Under the pieces are notes generated by a model. That model was not told the DNA's origin and did not search any database. It saw nothing but the letters and a program-made list of their open reading frames with translations. From the NCBI GenBank assembly GCA_021797735.1, contig JAJZZE010000034.1:1-55649 (forward strand): a stretch of 55,649 nucleotides of DNA, given 5' to 3'. The stretch is from Thermoplasmata archaeon (GTDB taxonomy: Archaea > Thermoplasmatota > Thermoplasmata > Thermoplasmatales > Thermoplasmataceae). How positions within the stretch are numbered: position 1 is the stretch's first letter; each line of letters begins with the position of its first letter. Positions 8,420 through 17,825 of the stretch are shown here, one piece after another. The translations under genes were made by a program, and so were the position numbers.

Positions 8420-9456
8420 ATGAAACTTCTTAATATCAGTGAAAGATTTTTTATATATACAACAGAACAATCCTTTCTAATTTCCATAACATCTATGATA
8501 TCACTGTATTTCCATATAAAAGCAGCGTTTTTAGGATTTTTTGAAGCATACAGAATAAGTTTTTCCAGTGGTTTTATGCATAATTTGATACAAAATTTGG
8601 ATTGTTGAATCTTCTAATACTTTTTCTGATATCGTTATTATACTATATGATGGAATCATTAACTGGAAAAGGCATAGCCGAGATTATATTTAAACAGAAA
8701 ATAATAAATAAACATAATATTGGGAAAAGAAAATATATAAAATTATTACTGGTAAGGGATATAATAAGGGCGTTCTTCATATCAAACATAATCAATTCAT
8801 TATTTTTATTATTCCATGGAAAGATGCTGCAGAATGAATATGATTACAGAACAAACATGTTTACCATAAAAAATGGTGAAGAAAATAAAAAATCATTATT
8901 TTTCCAGTATTTTTATGCGTCAATAATAATTTACTACTCCATATTCGTTATTTTATTGTTTATATATACATTTGTAGTTCCAGTTTCCACATTGAAATCT
9001 TCTGGGGATATAAAATCAAAATCATCATTCCATTACTGGGTATTTTTCCATACAATACTGTCAAATAACATGACACTGGATGTATTTGAATATATAATAG
9101 GTGGATTCAGCATTTTTACAGGGACATTTATAACTCTGTTCTCATCAAATATTTTAGAAACTACAATTATGGCATCACTGAATCGTGCCCATGGTACAAC
9201 TTCATTTGTAAAATACATTCTCCCACAGTTCTTCCCGGAAACTCTGGGTTATGTTTTTGGATTAGCCGCTGCAATGGTTATAACAGATGTAATATTAAGT
9301 TATATCCAGGCTGCCATAAGAAATGAAAAATATACGCAGTTCGCAAGCCGTTCTAGCAGGCTTGGTTATGTAATAATTGCCTACGTTAGTTTATCATTTA
9401 TACTGCTTTTTATCGGCGCATTAATAGAGGCATCTCTGGGAATTTATAACTTCTAA
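8420..9456 (+). pseudogene. RDD-SpoIIM-like membrane protein, split by a -1 frameshift
   Basis: Two frames, 8420-8608 and from about 8584 to 9456, make one protein when joined by a -1 shift near 8593-8599, giving about 345 residues. The first frame carries the start of an RDD domain (ISERFFIY plus a membrane helix). The second continues with YYMMESLTGKG and a charged helix ending NEYDYRT, typical of RDD. It then has a SpoIIM-like C-terminal region of several helices including LPQFFPETLGYVFGLAAA. The ATG at 8420 has a GGAAGGT Shine-Dalgarno. At the joint AAATTTG fits the X XXY YYZ slippery pattern. It may be a programmed shift, a disabled gene or a sequence error. RDD and SpoIIM calls rest on motif resemblance. 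Confidence 0.6.
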
Positions 9457-9485
9457 ATAAAATTATAATAATTATAAACATTAAT

Positions 9486-9941
9486 TTATTTCACGTATGC
9501 TTTTTTTATTGCAACCTTTTCAAGTGGTTTATCATTTCTATCTCTTTTTGCCTTACTTATTTTATCTGCAACATCCATGCCCCTTACAACCTTACCGAAA
9601 ACAGGGTGCATTTTATCCAGGTAGTTATTATTTACAACATTTATAAAGAACTGTGAGCCACCAGTATTTGGTCCTGCATTAGCCATTGCTATTGTACCCC
9701 TGTTGTTTTTGTTGTTTTTTGTAAATTCATCCTTTATTGTATATCCTGGTCCACCCATGCCGGTACCCTTTGGATCTCCACCCTGTATCATGAAATCCGG
9801 TATAACTCTGTGGAAAATTGTGTTATTGTAAAATCCCTTCTCAATAAGTTTTTTAAAATTACCGGTAGTTACAGGCATATCACTGTCAAATAGTTCTATT
9901 TCTATTTCTCCTAACGTTGTGTCAAGAATTACATCTGTCAT
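9486..9941 (-). CDS. Peptidyl-prolyl cis-trans isomerase, cyclophilin type
   Basis: A 151-residue single-domain cyclophilin, the usual length for the short prokaryotic form. The active-site block FHRVIPDFMIQGGDPKGTGMGGPGY-type region (residues about 39-63) and the NTGGSQFFI block are intact, including the catalytic Arg and the Phe/Gln pocket residues. It catalyses proline isomerisation during folding in the cytoplasm, since there is no signal peptide. The neighbours suggest no special partner. Confidence 0.95.
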   Translation of the reverse strand: MTDVILDTTLGEIEIELFDSDMPVTTGNFKKLIEKGFYNNTIFHRVIPDFMIQGGDPKGTGMGGPGYTIKDEFTKNNKNNRGTIAMANAGPNTGGSQFFINVVNNNYLDKMHPVFGKVVRGMDVADKISKAKRDRNDKPLEKVAIKKAYVK

Positions 9942-10401
9942 ATTATGTTAATAATTCATTCAATAATATACTTTTTTATTGTAGGTAACAGGTCGGTGGA
10001 ATGTGTACGCCTGCTTAACATTAAATCACAGCGATTCAGGTAATTATTGAATTTTTCACACACTGGAGGCAATACTTCCAGGCTCATGATTTTCACCCAA
10101 CAAATGTTCTGGCAATTCGGCAAAATATGTTGGCCTGTTATAAAATCCAGGTATATCTGTATGCACAGTAGTGACCAGTTGCTACCATCACGGTATAAAT
10201 CAGGCTCAGTGAAGTATTTATAAACAGGAAAATATAGAATTTATTTATATAAATAATATTTTATGTAATAATATTATCTTAAAAATTATCAGTACATATA
10301 ATATATTCACAACATATAATTTATATTATTTATTATAATATTTATAGATTTCTATATTTACTGACAAAATACTTAAATAAAATGATGTATTATTAATAAT
10401 T
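9942..10401. other. Gene-free stretch with a possible gene remnant
   Basis: 460 bp without an intact gene. On the minus strand 10057-10182 is open for 41 codons without a good start, and encodes a protein-like, GC-richer piece containing DIPGFYNRPTYFAELPEHLL. This looks like a relic of a deleted gene; I could not assign a family. The last 150 bp are very AT-rich and hold the promoter of the MFS gene (ACTTAAATAA about 27 bp before ATG 10402). Confidence 0.4.
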
Positions 10402-11823
10402 ATGTTTGATTATGGCGATGATGCATTAACAGTTCTTGATAATGCAAAAGTTGGAAAATTCCAGAGGAGATTGGCAGCAACAGCGGCTATAGGACCGTTT
10501 ACCGATGCCTTCAATGAATTCGGGTCATCAGTTTCACTGATAGCCGTGGGTATACTGTTCAAGTTACCGGGACCACTTGTAGCGGCAGCAACAGCGGCAT
10601 ACTGGGTTGGTGTAGCAGGTGGTGCAATAGTAGGGGGAATAGCATCGGATGCAATAGGAAGAAAACAGATATTTTTATACGACACAATAGGAATGGCATT
10701 ATTTGCAATTTTAAGTGCAGTTTCTGTAAATTACATATACTATTTTATTTTCAGATTAGGATTAGGCATATTTATAGGGTTAGATTATGCAGCAGCTGTT
10801 CCATTATTATCGGAATATTCCCCATCAAATAAAAGGGGAGGACTATTATCATGGGAAAAAATGTTTTTCATGTTCGGTACACTGGCAACAGTTTTAATAG
10901 GTTTAGGACTAACAGCATATGTGGGCGTATTATTAGCATGGAGATATGATTTCTTAATAGCAGCAGTTCCGGCAATAATATTATTCGGTCTAAGATTTGA
11001 TATGCCCGCATCCCTAAGATGGGCAAAATCACAGGGAAGGACGGATTTAATACCAAAAATATTAAAGAAATTAGAAAAGGAAGGAATAAAGATAGATCCC
11101 GATACGGTAAAAGTACAGCAACATCAGTCGATAAAGGAAAACATACACGAGTTCTTTAATAAAGATAATAAAAGAACAGTAGCATATATATTCTGGATCG
11201 GTGCAGCATATTCCCTAACCGTAAACCTGGTAAGTGTATATGCAAGTGTAGTTCTTGAAAAATTAGGTGCAACTTCCACATTTGCCTTATTAGGTACGTT
11301 CATAATAGATTTAGTCGGTACATTTGGTGTACTATTAACATTACTGGTTGTGGATAGAATAGGAAGGAGGCTAATGGGATTATTAGGCTTTGTACTGGGA
11401 GCAATACCATTAGGTGTCCTTTTAGTTGCAGATACGTACCATATAATGACAATACCACTGGTAATATCCATGTTTGCACTGTTCTTCTTCATAAATGTGG
11501 GTTTAGTAGGGACATTACAGTATTTACCCGCAGCGGAGGTTTCAACAACAAGATCAAGAGGGCTATCTGTAGGCTGGGAAAAACTATTTGAATTCGGTCT
11601 AGCATTACCCGCATTAACATTATATGCGGTAATAGGTCTGTACTATTCATTCGTATACGATACAGTAATGGTCATAGTGGGTGGAGTATTACTATACCTG
11701 CTGTCATTTGAAACAAAGAATAAGTCACTGGAAGAAAACTCGGAATTTGGCAAGAAAACATCAAGGAATACGGCAACTGCAGTAAAAAAAAGTGTAGAGG
11801 AAGAGGCAGAATCCAGCGAGTAA
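10402..11823 (+). CDS. MFS transporter, sugar or organic-acid carrier type
   Basis: A 473-residue major facilitator with twelve predicted helices. Loop 2-3 motif A is present as GGIASDAIGRKQ (about residues 74-85), with the symmetric copy VVDRIGRRLMG after helix 8. RYDFLIAAVPA and DMPASLRW after helix 6, and SFETKNKSLEE at the end of helix 12, are typical of the sugar-porter and metabolite:proton symporter branches. It would use the steep proton gradient of an acidophile for uptake. The charged C-tail of about 40 residues is cytoplasmic. Substrate unknown. Confidence 0.85.
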   Translation: MFDYGDDALTVLDNAKVGKFQRRLAATAAIGPFTDAFNEFGSSVSLIAVGILFKLPGPLVAAATAAYWVGVAGGAIVGGIASDAIGRKQIFLYDTIGMALFAILSAVSVNYIYYFIFRLGLGIFIGLDYAAAVPLLSEYSPSNKRGGLLSWEKMFFMFGTLATVLIGLGLTAYVGVLLAWRYDFLIAAVPAIILFGLRFDMPASLRWAKSQGRTDLIPKILKKLEKEGIKIDPDTVKVQQHQSIKENIHEFFNKDNKRTVAYIFWIGAAYSLTVNLVSVYASVVLEKLGATSTFALLGTFIIDLVGTFGVLLTLLVVDRIGRRLMGLLGFVLGAIPLGVLLVADTYHIMTIPLVISMFALFFFINVGLVGTLQYLPAAEVSTTRSRGLSVGWEKLFEFGLALPALTLYAVIGLYYSFVYDTVMVIVGGVLLYLLSFETKNKSLEENSEFGKKTSRNTATAVKKSVEEEAESSE

Positions 11824-11877
11824 AATTTTTAAATTTTTTTATAGAAATAATTAAATATTATATTATTATGTTTTTTT

Positions 11878-12891
11878 ATGGCTAAAGCAGGTTTTTTATA
11901 TAAAATAAACAGCGATATAAAAATAGATGATTTTTCTATTGAGGATCCTGATGACAATGAGGTTACAGTAAAGCAAAGTTATTCCGGTGTATGTTTCAGG
12001 GATATTCTAACAAGAAATGGTTTCCAGCCGAGGGTAAATTTGCCTGTAATTCCGGGGCACGAAATAGAGGGCACAATAATAAAAACAGGTAAAAATGTAA
12101 AAAATTTTAAAATAAATGACAGGGTATCAAGTTTGATATATGTTCCATGCGGAAAATGTGAATACTGTTTATCTGGAAATGAAAATTTATGCCCGGATAA
12201 AAAGAATTTTGGAGAAACCATTAATGGAGGTTATTCACAGTACGTAAACGTTAATGAAAATTCACTGGTAAAAGTTCCGGATAATGTGAGCCACGAGGCT
12301 GCTGCCATAGCTGCATGCGTCACCGGCATGCTATACCATGCTCTCCACACCGTTGGAAAAATAAAGAAAGACGATTATGTTTTAATTACCGGTGCTGGTG
12401 GCGGTGTCGGTGTACATGCAGTTCAGATGGTAAAGGCTTTGGGTGGCCATCCAATAGCTGAAACAAGTTCAAAATGGAAGGAAGAGGAATTATATAAGTT
12501 AGGTGCAGAGCACATAGTTGATTCCAGTTCGGATTACTATAGGGAAATAAAAAAAATAAGCAACGGTGTAAATATTGCCCTGGAAACAGTTGGCATATCC
12601 ACCTTCAGTAAAAGTTTAAGGTCATTAAAACCCGGAGGCAGAATGGTTGTAATCGGGAATCTGAAACCGGAGCCTGTGGATTTACCGTTAGGTTTAATAA
12701 TTTTAAAGGGCAATTCAATAAAGGGGAGTATCAGTTCAACAAAAACTGATTTAATGGAGGCATTAAAGCTTAATTCGGAAAATAAAATAAAATCAGTAAT
12801 AGGAGAAAAAATTGATTTAATCGATATAAACAACGCCTATGACGATATGCTAAACAGAAAAGTTTTTGGAAGGGTTTTGATAAAATATTAA
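11878..12891 (+). CDS. Zinc-dependent alcohol dehydrogenase, acryloyl-CoA reductase-like
   Basis: A 337-residue medium-chain dehydrogenase/reductase. Catalytic zinc ligands are likely Cys39, the His61-Glu62 pair and Cys147. Four structural-zinc cysteines are Cys91, Cys94, Cys97 and Cys105. The Rossmann motif GAGGGVG is at 172-178. Overall wording (PGHEIEGTI, CGKCEYCLSGNENLC, PCVTGM-like ACVTGM, VVIGNLKP) resembles the archaeal acryloyl-CoA reductase group more than classical alcohol dehydrogenases. It therefore may reduce an enoyl-CoA or oxidise an alcohol with NADP(H); this cannot be settled from sequence. It follows the MFS gene by 54 bp with its own AT-rich promoter. Confidence 0.85.
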   Translation: MAKAGFLYKINSDIKIDDFSIEDPDDNEVTVKQSYSGVCFRDILTRNGFQPRVNLPVIPGHEIEGTIIKTGKNVKNFKINDRVSSLIYVPCGKCEYCLSGNENLCPDKKNFGETINGGYSQYVNVNENSLVKVPDNVSHEAAAIAACVTGMLYHALHTVGKIKKDDYVLITGAGGGVGVHAVQMVKALGGHPIAETSSKWKEEELYKLGAEHIVDSSSDYYREIKKISNGVNIALETVGISTFSKSLRSLKPGGRMVVIGNLKPEPVDLPLGLIILKGNSIKGSISSTKTDLMEALKLNSENKIKSVIGEKIDLIDINNAYDDMLNRKVFGRVLIKY

Positions 12892-12944
12892 TTAAATCCA
12901 CATTAAACAAAAACCTTTTTTAAAAGTTATTGATATTGTATATA

Positions 12945-13808
12945 ATGTATATAGTCCCATCATCAACGGCATATAACGTATCGAGGAGGCTTGCAAATAT
13001 TTTATCGTGCAACATTTCAGGCGTTATAAGAAAAAGATTCCCCGATAATGAAATGTATTTAAGGGTAAATGAAAATTTAAATGATGAAGATGTTATTATT
13101 ATAGGAAATACAAGAAGTGACCAAGATATTATAGAATATTTATTATTACTTGATGCTGTAAAAGAGGAAAGTCCAAGAAGCCTTATCGCAGTTATACCAT
13201 TCTTCGGTTATGCCAGGCAGCACATGAGGTATAATAATGGTGAACCTATTTCATCCAAGGTTTTTACACAGGCAATAAATAATTATGCAGATAAAATTAT
13301 TTCAGTAGAACTGCACAATGAACAGACACTTAAATATTCAAAAATACCCTTCATAAATATTAAAATAATAAATCCCATATATAATTACTTTAGGGATAAA
13401 AAAATAGATTATGTAATATCGCCCGATGATGGTGGGTATGAGCGTGCCAGAATTCTTGGATCAAAATTAGGCATTCCTGCATACTATATAGACAAAAAAA
13501 GAATAGACTCAAAAACAGTAAAAATGGAATTACCGGATGAAGATTACAATGGTAAAAATATACTGCTACTGGATGATATAATATCTACAGGTGGAACCAT
13601 AATTAAGGCAACAAAGTTATTAAGGGAAAACAACGCAAATAAAATATATGCATGTGCAATACATGGAGTTTTTGCACTGAACAGCAATGAAAGGATAGAG
13701 AAATATGTTGATGAATTAACCGTAACGGATACAATAGAAACAAAATACAGCAACATAACGGTTGCAGATGATATTGCCTCATCGTTAAAGGACAAAATAA
13801 AGGTATGA
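12945..13808 (+). CDS. prs: Ribose-phosphate pyrophosphokinase (PRPP synthase)
   Basis: A 287-residue PRPP synthase making 5-phosphoribosyl 1-diphosphate from ribose 5-phosphate and ATP, for nucleotide and histidine synthesis. The FGYARQ segment (about 87-92), SPDDGG and the PRPP loop LLLDDIISTGGT (about 207-218) are clear. The short length is usual for archaeal forms. ATG 12945 is preferred over the upstream ATG at 12930 because MYIVPSS matches the family start. The stop overlaps the DUF99 gene by 4 bp (ATGA), so the two are coupled. Confidence 0.95.
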   Translation: MYIVPSSTAYNVSRRLANILSCNISGVIRKRFPDNEMYLRVNENLNDEDVIIIGNTRSDQDIIEYLLLLDAVKEESPRSLIAVIPFFGYARQHMRYNNGEPISSKVFTQAINNYADKIISVELHNEQTLKYSKIPFINIKIINPIYNYFRDKKIDYVISPDDGGYERARILGSKLGIPAYYIDKKRIDSKTVKMELPDEDYNGKNILLLDDIISTGGTIIKATKLLRENNANKIYACAIHGVFALNSNERIEKYVDELTVTDTIETKYSNITVADDIASSLKDKIKV

Positions 13809-14377
13809 AAGCTGGATTAAGAATTCTGGGGATTGACGACGGTCCATTTTCAAAAAATGTTGATAATGAAACAATTTTAGTAGGAGTTCTAATGAAATTT
13901 AATTCCTATGTAGAGGGAATAACAATTAAAAAAATAAGAGTTGATGGTACGGATGCAAATGAAATCATATTATCCATGTTTAATGGAAGATTTAACAGGG
14001 AAATAAATTTTATAATGACAAATGGTATAACATTTGGTGGGTTCAACATAATGGACATAGCACTAATAAATGAAAAAACAAATATACCGGTAATATCAAT
14101 AGTCAGGAAAAAACCAGATTTAGAGTCAATATACAGTGCATTGAAAAAGCATTTTAGTGATTATGAGTACAGAATAGGATTAATCAATAAAAGTTACCCA
14201 GAAAAAATAACGGTAAACAATAATGACCTGTATGTAAATTTTAAGGGCATAAATCTAACAGATGTTAAAAATATAATTAAAAAAACAGTAAAAATGGGTA
14301 ATATACCTGAACCAGTAAGAATGGCACATTTAATAGCAACTGCAATAATAAGAGGAGAAAGTTACGGCAAGGTTTAG
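13805..14377 (+). CDS. DUF99 family protein
   Basis: A 190-residue member of the archaeal DUF99 family, recognised by the N-terminal RILGIDDGPF, the middle NGITFGGFNIMDI and the C-terminal PEPVRMAHLIATAIIRGESYGKV-like region. The family is distantly related to endonuclease V folds and its biochemical role is not established. Coupling to PRPP synthase by a 4-bp overlap suggests a link to nucleotide metabolism or simply shared housekeeping expression. Confidence 0.85.
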   Translation: MKAGLRILGIDDGPFSKNVDNETILVGVLMKFNSYVEGITIKKIRVDGTDANEIILSMFNGRFNREINFIMTNGITFGGFNIMDIALINEKTNIPVISIVRKKPDLESIYSALKKHFSDYEYRIGLINKSYPEKITVNNNDLYVNFKGINLTDVKNIIKKTVKMGNIPEPVRMAHLIATAIIRGESYGKV

Positions 14378-14429
14378 TATTTGGAAATACAGTTAAAAAT
14401 AATAAAAGTTTAATATGGCTATAAAAAAT

Positions 14430-15869
14430 TTATTTTTTGCCCACAATATTTGCCTCATGAGCCATAGGCGTTTCATTTATAACGTTTATTTTTTCCATTT
14501 CTTTTGCTTCTCCAGAGGCATTTTCCAGTGAACCCTTAGTTTCAGGTATAAATACGAACGTTATTATTGCTGCCAGTATTGCCATTGAGGCTAAATAATA
14601 GAATGCATATATTTCACCCGCACCTATAAATATTGCAGGGAAAATAAAGGTTGCAATTGATGCACCAAGTCTACCTCCAGCCACGGTATATGATTGTATC
14701 TGTGATCTTATTTTCGTCGGTGCAAGTTCCACTCCAAGCATTCCAGATGCAGTTATTGACCCCGGGCCTACCTGACTTGAGAAATCCATTCCCATGCCAT
14801 ATAACAGTAATCCAACTAATGGTAAGGCTGTTATTATACCCAATTTTTCAAATCCGACGAAAAGCAACAGGAAACCGCCCATCCCAGTAAATCCAAGTAC
14901 CTGCAATATTTTTCTCCCCTTTTTATCTATTAATGATAGTAACAGCAATCCGCCAGGGATGGTAAATGCAGCCTCCACAAGGAATGTAAATCCATCCGGT
15001 GTAAGTCCGAGCTTTGATGCAATTAAGGTTGGTCCGAATAATATGCCGGCATATGCCACCTGGTCAAATAAAAACCATAATAATATTGCACTTATAAATT
15101 CCCTTTTATATTTTTTAAAATAATATTTGAAATTATGCCCGTCCTTTATATTTCCCTCTATTCTTACCTCCCTGCCTGCTACATATTTTAATTCATCCTC
15201 AAAACTCTTTTTATTTCCTGCAATTCTTGCTATAAATCTTGGTGTTTCAGGCATTTTCCTTCTTAAATATACAACTCCCAGTGCCGGGATGGACCCTGCT
15301 GCTAAAACTATTCTCCATAATACTGCTGGTGCGACTATCGGTGCAAATACAAAATATACAAACGCCGCTGTAACAGCACCAAATCCCCACATTAATCCAA
15401 AACCAAAGGCTATTGTTTTCCCTCTATCCTTGGCATTTGCATGCTCTCCCATTATCATAGGGGATAAAACATAATCGGCACCAACACCAATACCAAGAGC
15501 CAATCTTATTATTATTAACACATAAACATTTACAGCAAATATCTGCAGGATTGCTCCTATTCCAAGTATTAATACATCAATCCCATAGAATTTTGTCCTT
15601 CCCCTTCTTGCCAGTTCACCAAATATTATTGCACCTGCTGCAGCCCCTATCAGTGCCGTTCCGGCCACAAGGCTTAGAAAAAGTGTATATCCCGGAGTTG
15701 TTTTTGTTATACCATATGATGTCAATATAATTGCCAGAACTATGCCAACGGATGATAAATCATATCCATCGGTGAAAACACCCATGCCGGTTGTCAGTAT
15801 AGACCTTACATGGAACCAGCCAAACTTTTTCTTATCGAAACCATCAAATATATCAGTCATTTTCTTCAT
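14430..15869 (-). CDS. MFS transporter, phosphate/metabolite:proton symporter-like
   Basis: A 479-residue twelve-helix carrier. The first helix reads TGMGVFTDGYDLSSVGIV, the form usual in the PHS (phosphate) and related metabolite:H+ symporter branches, where the Asp in the helix is functional. GELARRGRTKFYG, LRRKMPETPRF and FIPETKGSLE complete the family marks. Substrate could be phosphate, a sugar or an organic acid. It is divergent from the MscS gene, with an AT-rich 112-bp region between them that must hold both promoters. Confidence 0.85.
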   Translation of the reverse strand: MKKMTDIFDGFDKKKFGWFHVRSILTTGMGVFTDGYDLSSVGIVLAIILTSYGITKTTPGYTLFLSLVAGTALIGAAAGAIIFGELARRGRTKFYGIDVLILGIGAILQIFAVNVYVLIIIRLALGIGVGADYVLSPMIMGEHANAKDRGKTIAFGFGLMWGFGAVTAAFVYFVFAPIVAPAVLWRIVLAAGSIPALGVVYLRRKMPETPRFIARIAGNKKSFEDELKYVAGREVRIEGNIKDGHNFKYYFKKYKREFISAILLWFLFDQVAYAGILFGPTLIASKLGLTPDGFTFLVEAAFTIPGGLLLLSLIDKKGRKILQVLGFTGMGGFLLLFVGFEKLGIITALPLVGLLLYGMGMDFSSQVGPGSITASGMLGVELAPTKIRSQIQSYTVAGGRLGASIATFIFPAIFIGAGEIYAFYYLASMAILAAIITFVFIPETKGSLENASGEAKEMEKINVINETPMAHEANIVGKK

Positions 15870-15981
15870 ATAAATATATTTTCACAATATATATAAAAAA
15901 TCCAAATATAATATATATTAGTGAATAAAATATATATGTTAATATGAAAATTATTATTAATGAGCCGGTTATTATAAAATC

Positions 15982-16905
15982 ATGAAATATAATAGAATAC
16001 TTGAATTGCTTATACTTGTTATAATAGCACTTGCAACCATGTTCTCAATATTATTTATACTTGATATTGTATACCATATACCGTTCTTCGAACTTTATAA
16101 TAGATATTTCTATGCAGGTATACTTGTTGTAGGTGGAGTAGTGGTTACAAATTTAATTGCATCGGCCATTACAAGGAGAACAACAAACGTTGTCGGTCTC
16201 TCAACGGCCGGGGCCTTAAGTTTTGTCATAAGGATTGTGGGCTATATGCTTGTTGCCGTAATTTTCTTCTCAATGGTAAAAATTGATATAACTGCAGCTT
16301 TAGCCGCAGGTGGTTTTGCAGGTCTGGTTCTGGGTCTGGCTTCCCAGGACGTCCTTGGAAATATATTTGGTGGAATAGCAATAGTTGCATCACATCCATT
16401 TAAAATTGGTGATCGGGTTACATTATCCACATGGCAGTATGGTCTGGCTGCCCCCGCATATCCGCCAAAATTTTATTCTGAGGATTTCATTATACCTGGT
16501 TATACCGGCGTTGTTACCGATGTATCATTAATGTATACCTCACTGCTCACCGATGATAATTTACCATTAAAGATACCGAACAGTGTAATGATACAGGCCG
16601 CTGTTTTCATACAGGGAAGAAACAGTTCAAGGGTTGTAAGGACAAAATTTGAAATTCCAAAGGAAATCGACCCGGATATACTTATACCGGAGTTACATGA
16701 CCGGATAAAAAAATTTGATTTTATAGTAAAAGAGCCAAAAATAATGATATACGAAACAACACTGGCAACATATATTATAGTTGTAGAGGCCCTATGCAAG
16801 GGCAATTATGAAGAGCCACCGAGAAGTGAAATCCTAAAACTGTCAATAAAACTTGTAAAATCATTGAAGGATAACGGGAATAAGATCGATAACAAAAAAT
16901 CATAA
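15982..16905 (+). CDS. MscS family mechanosensitive channel
   Basis: A 307-residue small-conductance mechanosensitive channel. Three N-terminal helices (about 8-28, 38-58 and 72-92) lead into the pore helix region ITAALAAGGFAGLVLGLASQDVL, then the signature GNIFGGIAIVASHPFKIGDRV. The beta domain contains an insertion of about 25 residues after DRVTLS that is rich in Tyr and Pro (about 154-178), which is unusual for MscS. It would release solutes on hypo-osmotic shock. Its end overlaps the convergent SMP-30 gene by 6 bp. Confidence 0.9.
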   Translation: MKYNRILELLILVIIALATMFSILFILDIVYHIPFFELYNRYFYAGILVVGGVVVTNLIASAITRRTTNVVGLSTAGALSFVIRIVGYMLVAVIFFSMVKIDITAALAAGGFAGLVLGLASQDVLGNIFGGIAIVASHPFKIGDRVTLSTWQYGLAAPAYPPKFYSEDFIIPGYTGVVTDVSLMYTSLLTDDNLPLKIPNSVMIQAAVFIQGRNSSRVVRTKFEIPKEIDPDILIPELHDRIKKFDFIVKEPKIMIYETTLATYIIVVEALCKGNYEEPPRSEILKLSIKLVKSLKDNGNKIDNKKS

Positions 16906-17724
16906 AAATTTAAATTCCATCGATTCCGTTCCCTCTATGTTATTTTCATATTTATATAGATAACCACCATTGCCATTTTCATCCATTGCTGTTGTTATAT
17001 ATAACGTTTTCAGGTCGTCACCGCCGAAAACACAGGAGGAAACATTTTTCGAACCTACCTTTATTTCCTTTATTAATTTCCCGTTTCTGTCAAAATTTAA
17101 TACGTGTGACCCACCAAAGAAACACACATATAAATTATCCATGGAATCCACCGTCATTCCATCCGGGACCCCAGGGGAAAAGGAAACATCTATACCTGTT
17201 TCCTCTGATATTATATTACTATTATTTCTATCATAACTGAATACCCTTATTTTTTTTGTCGGTGAATCTATATAATACATTTTATCATAGTCCTTATTCC
17301 ATATTGTACCGTTTGAAATGGTTATTTTATTCAGTACCTCATTTACATTTTTATCAAATTTATACAGTGACGCTATGTTATTTTTTTCTTTCATGTCCAT
17401 GGTGCCGGCAAATAAAACACCGTTTACATCACATTTTCCATCATTGAATCTTACCCCATCCTGCAAATTCATTGTAAATAAGTTTTTTACCTTTTTTGTA
17501 TTTAAATCCATATATTTTATACTGTTTTTTGTTGAAAATACAATATTATCATTGCATGGAACAATAAAGGTAATCATTTCCTTTAAATCTATTGTTCCAA
17601 AATTATTATTATAGCTATGAATTTTACCCCCCTTTATATCTATATAGTATAGCTTATTGTTTAACCACACGGGTGATTCACCGAGAACAGACTGTAACGA
17701 ATTTTTTATTCTATCCGCATCCAT
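16900..17724 (-). CDS. SMP-30/gluconolactonase family lactonase
   Basis: A 274-residue six-bladed propeller of the SMP-30/gluconolaconase/LRE family. The key blocks are present: LGESPVW at the N-terminus (metal ligand Glu), VRFNDGKCD and FAGTMD, ISNGTIWNKDYDKMYYIDS, and PDGMTVD near the fourth ligand, followed by FGGDDLKTLYITTA. It would hydrolyse glucono- or galactono-lactone formed by glucose dehydrogenase in the non-phosphorylative Entner-Doudoroff route used by Thermoplasmatales. No other genes of that route are adjacent. Confidence 0.88.
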   Translation of the reverse strand: MDADRIKNSLQSVLGESPVWLNNKLYYIDIKGGKIHSYNNNFGTIDLKEMITFIVPCNDNIVFSTKNSIKYMDLNTKKVKNLFTMNLQDGVRFNDGKCDVNGVLFAGTMDMKEKNNIASLYKFDKNVNEVLNKITISNGTIWNKDYDKMYYIDSPTKKIRVFSYDRNNSNIISEETGIDVSFSPGVPDGMTVDSMDNLYVCFFGGSHVLNFDRNGKLIKEIKVGSKNVSSCVFGGDDLKTLYITTAMDENGNGGYLYKYENNIEGTESMEFKFL

Positions 17725-17825
17725 AAGTATGTAATATTTTTTTATTATTATAACTTTTCAACTGGGATAAAATATATTATTATAAATAATAATAAAAATT
17801 ATAATGTAATTAATAATCATTAATA

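Noticed and set aside
11124-11492. 122-codon minus-strand frame inside the MFS gene
   Set aside because: Mirror frame of a strongly conserved transporter, with no start signal.
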